Shown one piece after another: positions 39,289 to 49,073 of a stretch of DNA of 64,000 nt. A program made the position numbers and the translations under genes. The DNA comes from Roseiarcus sp963717215 (GTDB lineage: Bacteria > Pseudomonadota > Alphaproteobacteria > Rhizobiales > Beijerinckiaceae). Every line of letters starts with the position of its first letter. Position 1 is the first letter of the stretch. The stretch is taken from assembly GCA_963717215.1 (NCBI GenBank), contig CAVQVS010000006.1, forward strand, positions 1,178,001 to 1,242,000, in the 5' to 3' direction. Under the pieces are notes generated by a model. That model saw only the letters and a list, made by a program, of their open reading frames with translations, did no database searches and had not been told where the DNA came from.

Positions 39289-39780
39289 ATGCCCGACTTG
39301 AATATTAATGGCCGGCAGTATTCTGTCGACGCGCCTCAAGATACTCCACTTCTCTGGGTCATCCGCGAGGAATTGCAGATGACTGGAACAAAGTTCGGCT
39401 GTGGCGCGGGATTGTGCGGCGCATGCACCGTGCATCTGAACGGCGAGGCTGTCCGTTCCTGTCAGACGTCGGTCGCCGACGCGGTCGGTAAAAAAATCAC
39501 GACGATCGAGGGGCTCAGCGAGCACAGCGATCACCCGTTACAGAAAGCGTGGATCGCCGAGCAGGTGCCGCAATGCGGCTATTGCCAGTCGGGCCAGATC
39601 ATGCAGGCGGCCTCGCTCCTGGCGGCGAATGCCTCGCCAACTCGCGATCAGATCGTCGACCACATGAACGGCAACCTTTGCCGGTGCATGACATATCCGC
39701 GAATTGTGAAGGCGATCGAGCGCGCCGCCGCAGACGTGCGGGCCTCGAACGAAGCCGTGAGTGGTGGGAGGAAGGCATGA
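39289..39780 (+). CDS. (2Fe-2S) small subunit of a molybdenum hydroxylase (IorA-like)
   Basis: 163 residues. The plant-ferredoxin-type cluster has Cys38, Cys43, Cys46 and Cys58 (CGAGLCGAC). The second cluster has Cys96, Cys99, Cys131 and Cys133 (CGYC, then NLCRC). This two-cluster fold is the electron-transfer subunit of xanthine-oxidase-family enzymes, closest to isoquinoline 1-oxidoreductase and aldehyde dehydrogenase small subunits. ATG 39289 has GGGAGG upstream. It overlaps the large-subunit gene by four bases (ATGA). Confidence 0.93.
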   Translation: MPDLNINGRQYSVDAPQDTPLLWVIREELQMTGTKFGCGAGLCGACTVHLNGEAVRSCQTSVADAVGKKITTIEGLSEHSDHPLQKAWIAEQVPQCGYCQSGQIMQAASLLAANASPTRDQIVDHMNGNLCRCMTYPRIVKAIERAAADVRASNEAVSGGRKA

Positions 39781-42060
39781 CCAGGCACATCAAGATGAGC
39801 GCGAGCTCCCCCGACCTTTCCCGACGCTCGTTCCTGATCACGGCAGGCGCATCCGGTCTGGTCTTCGGCTTCAGCTCGCTTTCCGGCGTCGTCGCCGGCA
39901 GCGGCGGATGCGGCGCCCCTGGAGCCCAGCATCTGGTACGCGATCGCGCCGAACGGCGTCGTAACCGTCAATGTCGCCAAGGCGGACATGGGGCAGCATG
40001 TCGCAAGCACCATGGCGCAGATCGTCGCCGACGAACTTGGCGCATCGTGGGGCGACATGCGGGTCAACCTCGTCGGCAACGATCCCAAGTACAATGACCC
40101 GGTGCTGGGGGCGAATCTCACCGGCGGCAGCTGGTCGACGATGATGAATTTCGACCTGATGAGTCGCGTCGGGGCGGCTGGGCGGATCGCGCTCAGCGAA
40201 GCGGGCGCAGGCATGCTCGGCGTTGCGGCGTCGGACGTGGTCGTCAACGATTCCCGGGTCTTCTCGAAGGCCTCGGGCAAGTCAGTGAGTTTCGCGGACA
40301 TCGTCAAGTCGGGCAAGGCGACCAAAACGTTCTCGCCCGATGAGCTCAAGGCGATCGTGCTGAAGACGCCCGATCAATACACGGCGATTGGCCGCGACCT
40401 GCCGCAGCTGGACATCCCGTCCAAGGTCAATGGCAGCGCGAAATACGGCATCGACACCTTCCTGCCTGGAATGGTTTACGGCCGCGTTGTCACGCCGCCC
40501 GTGCGCTACGGCGCAAAGGTGACCAGCGTTGATGATTCAGAGGCGAAGAAGATCCCTGGGTTCATTCAGGCCGTCGTCATCGAGGATCCGACGACCACGG
40601 TAACCGGGTGGGTCGTCGCTGTCGCCAAGACCTATCCGGAAGCGATGAAGGCCGCGGACGCATTGAAGGTCTCTTACGACAAGGGCCCTAACGCCGAGGT
40701 GTCCAGCGAGTCGATCCTGGCGGAAGCCAAACGCTTGCAGAGCCAGCCGGGCGGCGAAATCTACTTCACCAATGGCGACGCGCCGCAAGCCATATCGAAG
40801 GCCGCGAAGGTGCTGGACGCCGAATACACGACCAACATCAACATCCATTGTCCGCTGGAGCCGATGAACGCCGTGGCGGAGTTCAAGGATGGCAAGCTCC
40901 ACCTCCATGCCGGGAACCAGTTCCTGACCCGATCGACGGCGATCGCCGCCGGCGCGGTCGGAATGAAGCCGGAAGACGTGGTGATCCACCAATACTGGAT
41001 CGGCGGCGGCTTCGGGCGCAAGCTCGACTCCGATATGTTCATCCCGCCGGCTGTCGCCGCGAAAGCGGTCGGCAAGCCGGTCAAGGTCATCTATTCCCGT
41101 CAGCACGACATGCTGATGGATTTCACCCGTCCGCTGGTCTACCAGAAAATCTCGGCCGGGCTGGACGAGAACGGCAAGATCGTCGGCATGAACCACGATC
41201 TCGTCAGCGCATGGCCGACCAAGCGCTGGGGCATTCCGGCCTTCCTTGAAAATTCGGCGGATGGCAAGAAGCAGGTGCTCGACGGCTTCGCCGTCCATGG
41301 CGCCGACTTCTTCTATACGGTGCCGAACCACACGGTGCGCACGGTGCTGAACGAAGTGGCGCAGAGCGCCACGCCGTCGGGGCAGTTGCGGTCCGTGGCG
41401 CCCGGTTGGACGTTCTGGGCGGTCGAGAGCATGATCGATGAACTCGCTCATGCCGCAGGTCGCGATCCGGCGGAATTCCGGCTGGCGATGCTGGACGGGG
41501 CCGGAGACAACCACGGAGCAAAGCGCCTCGCCAACACGTTGCGCGCGGCGATGGGCCTGGCCGGCTACGGGACGAAAGTGCTGCCGAAGGGAGAGGCTCT
41601 CGGCGTCGCCTGTGTGAGTTCACAGGAGCGCAACGCCGCGTCATGGACGGCTTGCGTGGCGCAAGTGGCGGTCGGGGACGACGGCACGGTCAAGGTCAAG
41701 AAACTGACGGTGGCTACTGACGTCGGCACCGCCGTCAACCCCGACGGTGTTCGCGCCCAGGTCATGGGCGGCGCGCAATGGGGTCTGTCGTTGGCCATGC
41801 TGGAAAAGGCGACCATGAAGGACGGCGCCCTGCAGCAGGACAACTTTGACAGCTATACCCCGGCCCGCATGGCAGACATGCCGGAGATCGAAGTCGCGGT
41901 GATTGCTAATGGCGAACCGGCGCGCGGCACCGGCGAGCCGACTGTGACAGTCGTTGCCCCGGCAATCGGAAACGCGATCTTCAACGCGGTCGGCGCTCGT
42001 GTCCGTGGCCTGCCGATCACTTCGGATGCCGTCAAGGAGGCCATGAAGAAGGCGACCTGA
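39777..42060 (+). pseudogene. Molybdopterin-binding large subunit (IorB-like, xanthine oxidase family), one frameshift
   Basis: About 760 residues. The N terminus LSRRSFLITAGASGLVFGF is a Tat signal, so the holoenzyme is probably periplasmic. The cofactor domains show GGSWSTMMNFDLM, YWIGGGFGRKLDSD, GQLRSVAPGWTFWAVE and TDVGTAVNPDGVRAQV. The arrangement matches isoquinoline-1-oxidoreductase beta-type subunits that act on N-heterocycles or aldehydes; the substrate is unknown. A +1 shift near 39895-39910 separates the signal peptide from AADAAPLEPSIWYAIAPNG; beyond that the frame is intact. No partner cytochrome c gene or maturation factor is adjacent. Confidence 0.88.
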
Positions 42061-42204
42061 AACAAGCTTGCGGACGCGTTCCTCCCTGTTCATGTAGGGG
42101 ATCGCGTTCCTAGCGAGGAGCGAATGTGAAGAGGCGGGTCAGGACCTGGTCCCGGCCCGCACGCAGACTAACTTTGATAAGGCGCCCCGCGGCAGAGGTC
42201 GGAG

Positions 42205-42687
42205 CTAGCGCCGTCGCCAACGCCGGTCGTCGATCGGCCGGAATTTGAGCGCGGCCGCTATCCCGAGCGCAATGAAAACGAGCAGCACGATCCCCTGGAC
42301 GATCGCGAACGGGGGTTCGGACCCATTCGGCGCGAGCGCGTGAAGGACCGGGACCTTCAGGAATCCCTGCGCGACAAGCACGAACACGTTGAGATAAAGC
42401 GCCGCAACCGCGCAAGCGACAAAGATCCGACGCCACACTCCGGCGAGACGAAAGCCGTAATAGGCGGCGACGGCGCCAATAAGCAGAATGAGCGAAAGCA
42501 CGCCCACCGCGCGCGGCGGGTCGAACCCGAAAGGCGGCAGCGGGAAACCGGTCAGGCTCGTCAGGATCGTTGTGAGAAGAAAGACCGCGATCGCCGTCCT
42601 GAAATTCTGGCCGAGCAAAAGGCCATACAACATCACAAAGCCGGAAAGGATGCCGACCAGGCTTATCGCCACGTGGAATTGAAGCAT
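42205..42687 (-). CDS. Hypothetical integral membrane protein
   Basis: 160 residues with about five hydrophobic helices, among them FHVAISLVGILSGFVMLYGL, VGVLSLILLIGAVAAYYGF and FAIVQGIVLLVFIALGIA. A short basic tail ends the protein. ATG 42687 is the start; the open frame extends upstream to 43500 but that portion is low in membrane character and overlaps deoC antisense, so it is rejected. Family and function not recognised. Convergent with the molybdoenzyme genes, divergent from deoC. Confidence 0.6.
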   Translation of the reverse strand: MLQFHVAISLVGILSGFVMLYGLLLGQNFRTAIAVFLLTTILTSLTGFPLPPFGFDPPRAVGVLSLILLIGAVAAYYGFRLAGVWRRIFVACAVAALYLNVFVLVAQGFLKVPVLHALAPNGSEPPFAIVQGIVLLVFIALGIAAALKFRPIDDRRWRRR

Positions 42688-42909
42688 TACAGGCTTCCCC
42701 CAGCCTTGGCCGTAAGGCGAATCGAACGGTCGTCGCCAGTGTGAGCTCTGGCGGCAACTTCTTCCTTTTGCCGCCTCGCTACAATATCTATATGACCCGC
42801 CGGACCTAAATGAGCAGCGGGCTCGTCCCGCGGTACCGCAATTTTGGACTTCGCACTGTCCGATCGTGACAGTCTTTCGAAGCCAAGCGCGTGAGAAAGC
42901 CGAGGCGCC

Positions 42910-43899
42910 ATGGACCAGGCGGTCGCCGCACCCACCCACACTGGCCACAACCGGGCCCGCAATCCTGGGGCGCCGCTGGCGGCGGAGTGGTTTGAGGGCG
43001 TGGGGGTCAACGCGAGCGCGGTCGAGCGTCGCGCGGCGAGCCTGACCACTCGCCGGTCGGTGAAGAAGGACTATCAGGCGGCGTGGCTCGTGAAGGCCAT
43101 GACCTGCATCGACCTCACGACGCTGTCGGGCGACGACACGCCGGGCCGTGTGCGCCGGCTCTGCGCCAAGGCGCGCCATCCGTTGGGGGAAGAGGTTCTC
43201 GCCGCGCTGGATCTCGCGGACATGGGCCTGACAGTGGCCGCGGTCTGCGTCTATCCGACCATGGTCGGACCCGCAGTCAGGGCGCTCGAGGGCTCGGGGA
43301 TTCCGGTCGCCTCCGTCGCGACCGGCTTTCCGGCCGGGCTCACGCCGTTGAAGCAGCGGCTGGACGAGATCCGCTATGCGGTCGGCGAGGGCGCGCGCGA
43401 GATCGACATCGTCATCACCCGCGCCCATGTGCTTGGTCGCGACTGGAGCGCGCTCTACGACGAGGTCGCGGCGATGCGGGAAGCCTGCGGGCACGCGCAT
43501 CTAAAGACGATCCTCGGCACCGGAGACCTGAAGACATTGCGCAACGTCTATGCGGCCAGCATGGTGGCGATGCAGGCGGGCGCCGACTTCATCAAGACCT
43601 CCACCGGCAAGGAGGACGTCAACGCCACGCTGCCGGTGAGCCTCGTGATGCTGCGGGCTTTGCGCGACTATCGCGAGCGCTCGGGGGTCGACATCGGGTT
43701 CAAGCCGGCGGGGGGCCTGCGCACAGCCAAGGATGCGCTGGCCTGGCTCATCCTCATGAAGGAGGAACTGGGCGTGCAATGGATGCAGCCCGATCTCTTC
43801 CGCATCGGCGCGAGCGGCCTTCTGACCGACATCGAGCGTCAGCTCGACCACTATGCGACCGGGCGCTATTCGGCCGCCCATCGCCACGCAATGGCGTGA
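42910..43899 (+). CDS. deoC: Deoxyribose-phosphate aldolase
   Basis: 329 residues, class I aldolase splitting 2-deoxyribose 5-phosphate into acetaldehyde and glyceraldehyde 3-phosphate. The Schiff-base Lys229 is in ADFIKTSTGKEDVN, and the second catalytic Lys265 in DIGFKPAGGLRT; the Asp in EIDIVITRAHVL near 166 completes the site. The N-terminal 60 residues are longer than in E. coli DeoC, as in eukaryote-like DERA forms. Start ATG 42910. It is ten bases before an aldehyde dehydrogenase that can take its acetaldehyde. Confidence 0.94.
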   Translation: MDQAVAAPTHTGHNRARNPGAPLAAEWFEGVGVNASAVERRAASLTTRRSVKKDYQAAWLVKAMTCIDLTTLSGDDTPGRVRRLCAKARHPLGEEVLAALDLADMGLTVAAVCVYPTMVGPAVRALEGSGIPVASVATGFPAGLTPLKQRLDEIRYAVGEGAREIDIVITRAHVLGRDWSALYDEVAAMREACGHAHLKTILGTGDLKTLRNVYAASMVAMQAGADFIKTSTGKEDVNATLPVSLVMLRALRDYRERSGVDIGFKPAGGLRTAKDALAWLILMKEELGVQWMQPDLFRIGASGLLTDIERQLDHYATGRYSAAHRHAMA

Positions 43900-43909
43900 G
43901 GCAAATTCC

Positions 43910-46285
43910 ATGGGCGTGATCAAGGATATCCTGCGCACGATGGATTACGGTCCGTCTCCTGAAAGCAGCGAGCATGTCGGGGTTTGGCTCGAAGAGCACA
44001 AAAGTGGCTTCGGCCATTTCATCAACGGCGCCTTCACCAAGCCCAGCGCTTTGTTCGATGTCTTCAATCCCGCGACCGGCGAGCGCATCGCGCGGGTGTC
44101 GCAGGGCTCTGCAAAAGACATCGACGCAGCGGTTGCGGCGGCGCGCAAGGCGCAAACCAAATGGGCGGCGCTTTCAGGCTTCGAGCGGTCGAAGCATATC
44201 TATGCGCTGGCGCGCCATGTGCAGAAGCGGGAGCGCTTTCTTTCCGTCCTGGAGACGATCGACAACGGCAAGCCGATCCGCGAATCGCGCGACATCGACA
44301 TTCCCCTGGTCGCCCGCCATTTCTATCATCACGCCGGCTGGGCCTCGCTGATCGAGAGCGAGTTCCCGGACACAAAGCCGGTCGGCGTCTGCGGGCAGAT
44401 CATTCCGTGGAATTTTCCCCTCCTGATGCTGGCCTGGAAGATCGCGCCTGCGCTCGCCGCCGGCAACACGGTGGTCTTGAAACCGGCGGAGTTCACGCCC
44501 CTGACCGCGCTCGCCTTCGCCGCCATCTGCGTCGAGACGGGGCTGCCCCCTGGCGTCGTCAACATCGTCACCGGTGACGGGGCGACGGGGGCCGCATTGG
44601 TGGCGCATGCGGGCGTCGACAAGATCGCCTTCACCGGCTCGACCGAAGTCGGCCGGGCGATTCGCAAGGCGACGGCCGGCACGGGCAAGAAGCTGTCGCT
44701 CGAGCTCGGCGGCAAGTCGCCGTTCATCGTGTTCGAGGATGCGGACCTCGACAGCGCCGTCGAGGGCGTGGTCGACGCGATCTGGTTCAATCAGGGGCAG
44801 GTGTGCTGCGCGGGCTCGCGGCTTCTGGTGGCGGAAGGCGCCGCCGACGCCCTCTACGCCAAGCTGCGCGCCCGCATGGCGAACTTCGAACTCGGCGACC
44901 CGCTCGACAAGTCGACCGATGTCGGCGCGATCGTGGCGCCGGTTCAGCTCGAGCGGATCCACCGGCTCATGCGTGAGGGCGAGGCGGAAGGGCTCGAGGT
45001 CTTTCGCGCCAACAATTCGCTGCCCGATCGCGGCTGCTTCTACCCGCCGACTCTGGTCACCGGCGTCGATCCGGCCTCGGTGCTGGCGCGGGAAGAAATC
45101 TTCGGCCCGGTGCTGGTCGCCACCACCTTTCGCACGCCCGATGAAGCCGTCGCCCTCGCCAACAACACCCGCTACGGCCTCGCGGCCTCGGTCTGGACGG
45201 AGAACGTCAATCGCGCCTTCGAGGTCGCTGCGCGCATCAAGGCTGGCGTCGTGTGGATCAATTCGACCAATATGTTCGACGCGGCGTCCGGCTTTGGCGG
45301 CTATCGCGAGAGCGGCTTCGGCCGCGAGGGCGGCCGCGAAGGGATGTCCGAGTACCGGATCGCCGACGAACCCAGGCCCAAGCCCAGCACGTCCCGTTCG
45401 CAGCGCCTCAACGCCTCGCCTGGTGTAAGTCCGGCTCGAAACAAGGACGATGCGCCCGACCGCACCGCCAAGCTCTATATCGGCGGCAAGCAGGCGCGGC
45501 CCAATTCCGGCTACAGCTATGCCGTACTCGATTCCAGCGGCCGCGAGGTCGGACTGGCCGGGCTCGGCAACCGCAAGGACATCCGCAACGCCGTCGAAGC
45601 CGCCGCGAAGGCTTCCTCCTGGGGCGCGGCGACGGCGCACAATCGCGCGCAAGTGCTCTATTACATGGCCGAGAATCTTGCCGCCCGGGCGGACGAGTTC
45701 ACCCGGCGCCTCAGCGCCATGACCGGGGCTTCAACGCGCGCGGCGAAGGCCGAAGTCGACGCCTCGGTCCGCCGCGCGTTCGTCTATGCCGGCTATGCCG
45801 ACAAGTTCGACGGCGACGTGCACGCGACGCGCGCACGCTTCGTCACGCTGGCGATGAACGAGCCATGGGGCGTGATGGGCATCGTCTGCCCGAACGAGGC
45901 GCCGCTCATCGCCTTTGTCTCGCTGGTCATGCCGGCGATCGCCATGGGCAATTGCGTCATCGCCGTTCCATCGTCCAGCCATCCCTTGAGCGCGACCGAC
46001 TTCTATTCGGTGCTCGATACGTCGGATGTTCCCGCCGGCGTCGTCAACATCGTCACCGGAGAGGCGAACGCCCTCGCCAGGACGCTCGCCGAACACGACG
46101 GCGTCGATGCGCTCTGGTATGTCGGCGACACGGACGGCGCGGCGCAGGTCGAGGCGCTTTCCGCCGGCAATCTCAAAGCGACCTGGACCTCGCCCGCATC
46201 GATCGACTGGACCAAGGCGCAAGGCCGCGCGTTCCTGCGCCGCGCAACCCAGGTCAAAAACATCTGGACCCCTTACGGCGAGTGA
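43910..46285 (+). CDS. Double-domain aldehyde dehydrogenase (ALDH16-like)
   Basis: 791 residues. The first 490 form a complete ALDH: NAD-binding PWNFPLLMLAWKIAPAL, general base Glu265 in LSLELGGKSP, and nucleophile Cys299 in NQGQVCCAGS. After a basic linker a second ALDH-like segment begins near 515 (KLYIGGKQARPNSGY) with its own PAGVVNIVTGE, but it ends without a catalytic Cys or Glu. This active-plus-pseudo architecture is that of the ALDH16 family, described from bacteria and vertebrates. ATG 43910 avoids overlap with deoC. In context it probably oxidises acetaldehyde from DeoC. Confidence 0.9.
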   Translation: MGVIKDILRTMDYGPSPESSEHVGVWLEEHKSGFGHFINGAFTKPSALFDVFNPATGERIARVSQGSAKDIDAAVAAARKAQTKWAALSGFERSKHIYALARHVQKRERFLSVLETIDNGKPIRESRDIDIPLVARHFYHHAGWASLIESEFPDTKPVGVCGQIIPWNFPLLMLAWKIAPALAAGNTVVLKPAEFTPLTALAFAAICVETGLPPGVVNIVTGDGATGAALVAHAGVDKIAFTGSTEVGRAIRKATAGTGKKLSLELGGKSPFIVFEDADLDSAVEGVVDAIWFNQGQVCCAGSRLLVAEGAADALYAKLRARMANFELGDPLDKSTDVGAIVAPVQLERIHRLMREGEAEGLEVFRANNSLPDRGCFYPPTLVTGVDPASVLAREEIFGPVLVATTFRTPDEAVALANNTRYGLAASVWTENVNRAFEVAARIKAGVVWINSTNMFDAASGFGGYRESGFGREGGREGMSEYRIADEPRPKPSTSRSQRLNASPGVSPARNKDDAPDRTAKLYIGGKQARPNSGYSYAVLDSSGREVGLAGLGNRKDIRNAVEAAAKASSWGAATAHNRAQVLYYMAENLAARADEFTRRLSAMTGASTRAAKAEVDASVRRAFVYAGYADKFDGDVHATRARFVTLAMNEPWGVMGIVCPNEAPLIAFVSLVMPAIAMGNCVIAVPSSSHPLSATDFYSVLDTSDVPAGVVNIVTGEANALARTLAEHDGVDALWYVGDTDGAAQVEALSAGNLKATWTSPASIDWTKAQGRAFLRRATQVKNIWTPYGE

Positions 46286-46288
46286 CGC

Positions 46289-47284
46289 CTACCAGACTTT
46301 CGTCACCGTGTAGCCATCGGCGCGGAACCGCTCGACAAGCCCTGTCTTGCCAGCAAGATGCAGCGCGCCAACCGCGATGAACGCGCCGCCGGAGGCCAGC
46401 AGCGGCGCCGTCCTTTCGGCCATGATCGCGTTACGGTTCTGAAGCAAAGCACGCATGAATTCGTCCTGCGCCGCGCGCTCGGCCTCGCTCAATCCGCCAA
46501 CAGCGTCAGCAATCGGCACGATTTCGGCTGGACGGCTTTCCCGATAGAGCGTGAGCGTCGTTGCGTACAGATCATCGTTGAGGGCCGGGTCTCGGGCCGC
46601 GAGCGTCAACAGCGTCGCGGCGACTTGGGGGCGTAGACTGGCGATGGCGGCGAGCTGTTCCTCCGTCGTTTCAAGTCCAATGACCTTCACCTCCAAGTCT
46701 CTCGCCGTTTCTGCGAGAAACTGATCGACCTCCGGCAGGTTGAGAGCTTCGCGCTCCGCTTCGCACTTGGGAAGCCCGGTCAGGATAGCCAAGAACCAGA
46801 GCTTCAAGTGGTGCGCGAATGCGGCGGGGTAGCCTAGCCGTGTGATGAATTTCCCGATTTTCTCACGGTCCTCGGGTGCGATGGCGCCCTCGAATGTGTC
46901 ATGGTCGCGATCGAGCGCGCTTGCCAGCGTAGCCGCGGTGATGTTGGCTTTTTCGATGGCGTCGATCGGCCCGCCGAGCTCGGTCGCCACGACCTTGGCG
47001 CCATTGATCGATTGCGCGGCGCGCCGGGCGATTTCGAGCGCCAACTCGTCGGTGGAGTGAATGGTGCCGAAGAGAGTGGAGGGCGCGAGGCCGGCCTTTT
47101 CGATGCGCCACAGCAATCCGTCGCCATTGATGAGATCGTCGGCTCGCGCCGCCTCGGCGGCGGCGAGGCCGCCGACTTTGGTGAGATCGGAGCCTTGGCA
47201 GGGCTTGGGCGGCTCCGCGTGCGCGGGGGAAAGTGTGAGAGCGCCGACAAAGACTATGCAGGCGCTCAGCGCCGATCGCCGCAT
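46289..47284 (-). CDS. TraB/GumN-family protein, exported
   Basis: 331 residues. The signal peptide is MRRSALSACIVFVGALTLSP with AHA, starting at ATG 47284; the frame is open to 47530 but that extension lacks family features. The TraB/GumN GxxH motifs are in LFGTIHSTDE near the N terminus and VGALHLAGKTGLVERFRADGY at the C terminus. TraB-domain proteins are proposed metalloproteases or related to EreA/ChaN folds. Nothing here defines the substrate. Separated from the coaA stop by five bases. Confidence 0.88.
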   Translation of the reverse strand: MRRSALSACIVFVGALTLSPAHAEPPKPCQGSDLTKVGGLAAAEAARADDLINGDGLLWRIEKAGLAPSTLFGTIHSTDELALEIARRAAQSINGAKVVATELGGPIDAIEKANITAATLASALDRDHDTFEGAIAPEDREKIGKFITRLGYPAAFAHHLKLWFLAILTGLPKCEAEREALNLPEVDQFLAETARDLEVKVIGLETTEEQLAAIASLRPQVAATLLTLAARDPALNDDLYATTLTLYRESRPAEIVPIADAVGGLSEAERAAQDEFMRALLQNRNAIMAERTAPLLASGGAFIAVGALHLAGKTGLVERFRADGYTVTKVW

Positions 47285-47289
47285 GACAT

Positions 47290-48246
47290 TCACAGCTTTC
47301 TCAGCGCCACTTCTTCGATCCGATGGCTTGCGCCCTTGGTAAGGAGCAAGTCGGCGCGTGGCCGCGTCGGCAGGATGTTCTCGTGCAGATTGACGAGATT
47401 GATGCGTCGCCAGATCGAACGCGCCGTTGCTTCGGCTTCCGCATCGTTGAGATCGGCGTATTGGCGGAAATAACTGCGCGGATCTCGGAAGGCCGTCGTT
47501 CGCAAGCTCATGAAGCGCTCGATGTACCAATGCTCCAGCAACGCGGTTTCGGCGTCCAGAAAGATCGAGAAATCGAAAAAGTCGGAGACAAATGGAATCT
47601 CTTTGCCGTCACGGGGAAGTCGGTTCGGCAGCAGGACATTGATGCCCTCGAAGATGAGAATGTCTGGTCGATCAACGACGATCAATTCGTCTTTCACGAT
47701 GTCGTAGGTGATATGTGAATAGACCGGCGCCGCGACATTGTGTTGTCCAGCCTTCACCCCAGACAGAAAGCGCAGCACTGCCGTTCCATCATAGCTCTCG
47801 GGAAACCCTTTGCGGTCCATAATGCCCAGTCGGATCAGCTCCGCATTCGGACGCAGGAAGCCGTCGGTGGTCACAAGCTGCACCTGCGGTGTGTTCGGCC
47901 AGCGGGTCAGCAAGGCTTGCAACACCCGCGCCGTTGTCGATTTTCCGGCCGCAACTGATCCGGCGATCCCGATTATGTAGGGGACCTTTCCGTCGGTCGC
48001 GCCGAGAAAGCGCTGCGTCGCCTTGAACAATCCTTGCGTGGCTGCAACGTAGAGCGCGAGCAGTCGCGATAGTGGCAGATAGATGGCGACGACCTCGTCG
48101 AGCGAGATCGGATCGTGTGTCGACTGCAGCTTGCGCAGATCATCGATTGTCAGCGTCAGCTGGGTGTCGGCGCGCAGCTGCGCCCATTCGTCGCGGGTGA
48201 AGCGGCGAAAGGGGGATTCCAGCGATTGGAGACCAACGCTATTCAT
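47290..48246 (-). CDS. coaA: Pantothenate kinase (type I)
   Basis: 318 residues. Phosphorylates pantothenate as the first step of CoA synthesis. Walker A is GIAGSVAAGKSTTARVLQALL; LVTTDGFLRPNAELI, then GFPESYDGTAVLRFLSGVKAG and SHITYDIVKDELIVVDRPDILIFEG-type residues match CoaA throughout. Start ATG 48246. hisE lies about 50 bases upstream in the same direction, as in other Hyphomicrobiales. Confidence 0.95.
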   Translation of the reverse strand: MNSVGLQSLESPFRRFTRDEWAQLRADTQLTLTIDDLRKLQSTHDPISLDEVVAIYLPLSRLLALYVAATQGLFKATQRFLGATDGKVPYIIGIAGSVAAGKSTTARVLQALLTRWPNTPQVQLVTTDGFLRPNAELIRLGIMDRKGFPESYDGTAVLRFLSGVKAGQHNVAAPVYSHITYDIVKDELIVVDRPDILIFEGINVLLPNRLPRDGKEIPFVSDFFDFSIFLDAETALLEHWYIERFMSLRTTAFRDPRSYFRQYADLNDAEAEATARSIWRRINLVNLHENILPTRPRADLLLTKGASHRIEEVALRKL

Positions 48247-48298
48247 CAGAAGTCTCTCACTCGGCCGATCGGCCCACGCGCCGACTGAACTTTCGCTC

Positions 48299-48640
48299 TC
48301 ACTCTGTTCGGGACGCTTTTTCCTGGTGCCCGCTTTGTTTTGACCTTTTGCCCAATTCGTCCATCACCGACGACAACTCAACTCCCCGCACGCGGAGCAC
48401 GACGAGCAAGTGATAGAGAACGTCGGCCGCCTCGGCGCGAACGGCGTTCTCGTCTAACGCCGCGGCGGCGATTGCGAATTCGATCGCTTCTTCGCCGAAT
48501 TTGCGGGCGCAATGGGCTGCCCCCTTGTCGATGAGGCTGCGGGTATAGGAGGTCTCCGCGCTCCTCCCGGCGCGCTGGTCGATCGTGTGAGCAAGTTCAT
48601 CCAGCGTGAACATCGCGCCTGCACTGTCCTTTCCGCCCAT
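48299..48640 (-). CDS. hisE: Phosphoribosyl-ATP pyrophosphatase
   Basis: 113 residues from ATG 48640, a normal HisE length; GTG 48697 would add 19 poorly conserved residues. The MazG-like helices are visible in SLIDKGAAHCARKFGEEAIEF, where the Glu residues bind Mg, and AVRAEAADVLYHLLVVL. Second step of histidine biosynthesis. The usual upstream hisB-hisH-hisA-hisF genes are absent; a tRNA gene stands there instead. Confidence 0.94.
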   Translation of the reverse strand: MGGKDSAGAMFTLDELAHTIDQRAGRSAETSYTRSLIDKGAAHCARKFGEEAIEFAIAAAALDENAVRAEAADVLYHLLVVLRVRGVELSSVMDELGKRSKQSGHQEKASRTE

Positions 48641-48759
48641 CGCGCCTTTATCTCCTGCCACGCTTGACGCCGCAACAGGAGGTCCGCGCCTTTTCACCGC
48701 GCCGCGCGCTTCTTGACTTGTCTCTGCCCGGGGCCATAAAGCATGCCGATCTTGAGGCG

Positions 48760-48834
48760 GGGCGATTAGCTCAGCGGTAGAGCACTCCCTTCACACGGGA
48801 GGGGTCGCAGGTTCGATCCCTGCATCGCCCACCA
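48760..48834 (+). tRNA. tRNA-Val (anticodon CAC)
   Basis: Complete cloverleaf with encoded CCA. Acceptor GGGCGAT pairs with ATCGCCC, the D arm has AGCTCAGCGGTAGAGC, the anticodon stem CTCCC/GGGAG encloses TTCACAC (anticodon CAC), and the T arm is GCAGGTTCGATCCCTGC. Divergent from hisE; borders the mobile-element zone on the right. Confidence 0.97.
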
Positions 48835-49073
48835 CCCAGTCAGGGCAAACCGCCCGGTTTCCCCGGCGACAAAAACCACCGCAATTCCAGTAGGTTAGCG
48901 CGGGTATCCCAGTCTGCGAGCCAAATTCCGGCCTTTCTACCGCGCTCTGCGCCTAAATTCGCCGGCCAGTCTCTGCCCGCAAAATTCGGTTTCCCAAGCT
49001 GGACGATGGAGCGCTTGGACTGAAACAGCGACCGCGCCATTATAGCGTTAGCAAGCTGTTGAAGAGAAGTGGA

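Noticed and set aside
42205..43500. 431-residue version of the membrane protein
   Set aside because: The first 270 residues are antisense to deoC and not membrane-like; start moved to 42687.
44174..45652. 492-residue minus-strand ORF opposite the aldehyde dehydrogenase
   Set aside because: Composition typical of antisense to GC-rich coding DNA; the plus strand carries full ALDH motifs.
48760..48834. tRNA-Val as attachment site of the recombinase element
   Set aside because: Large serine recombinases seldom use tRNA genes, and I found no second copy of the tRNA 3' end by eye downstream.
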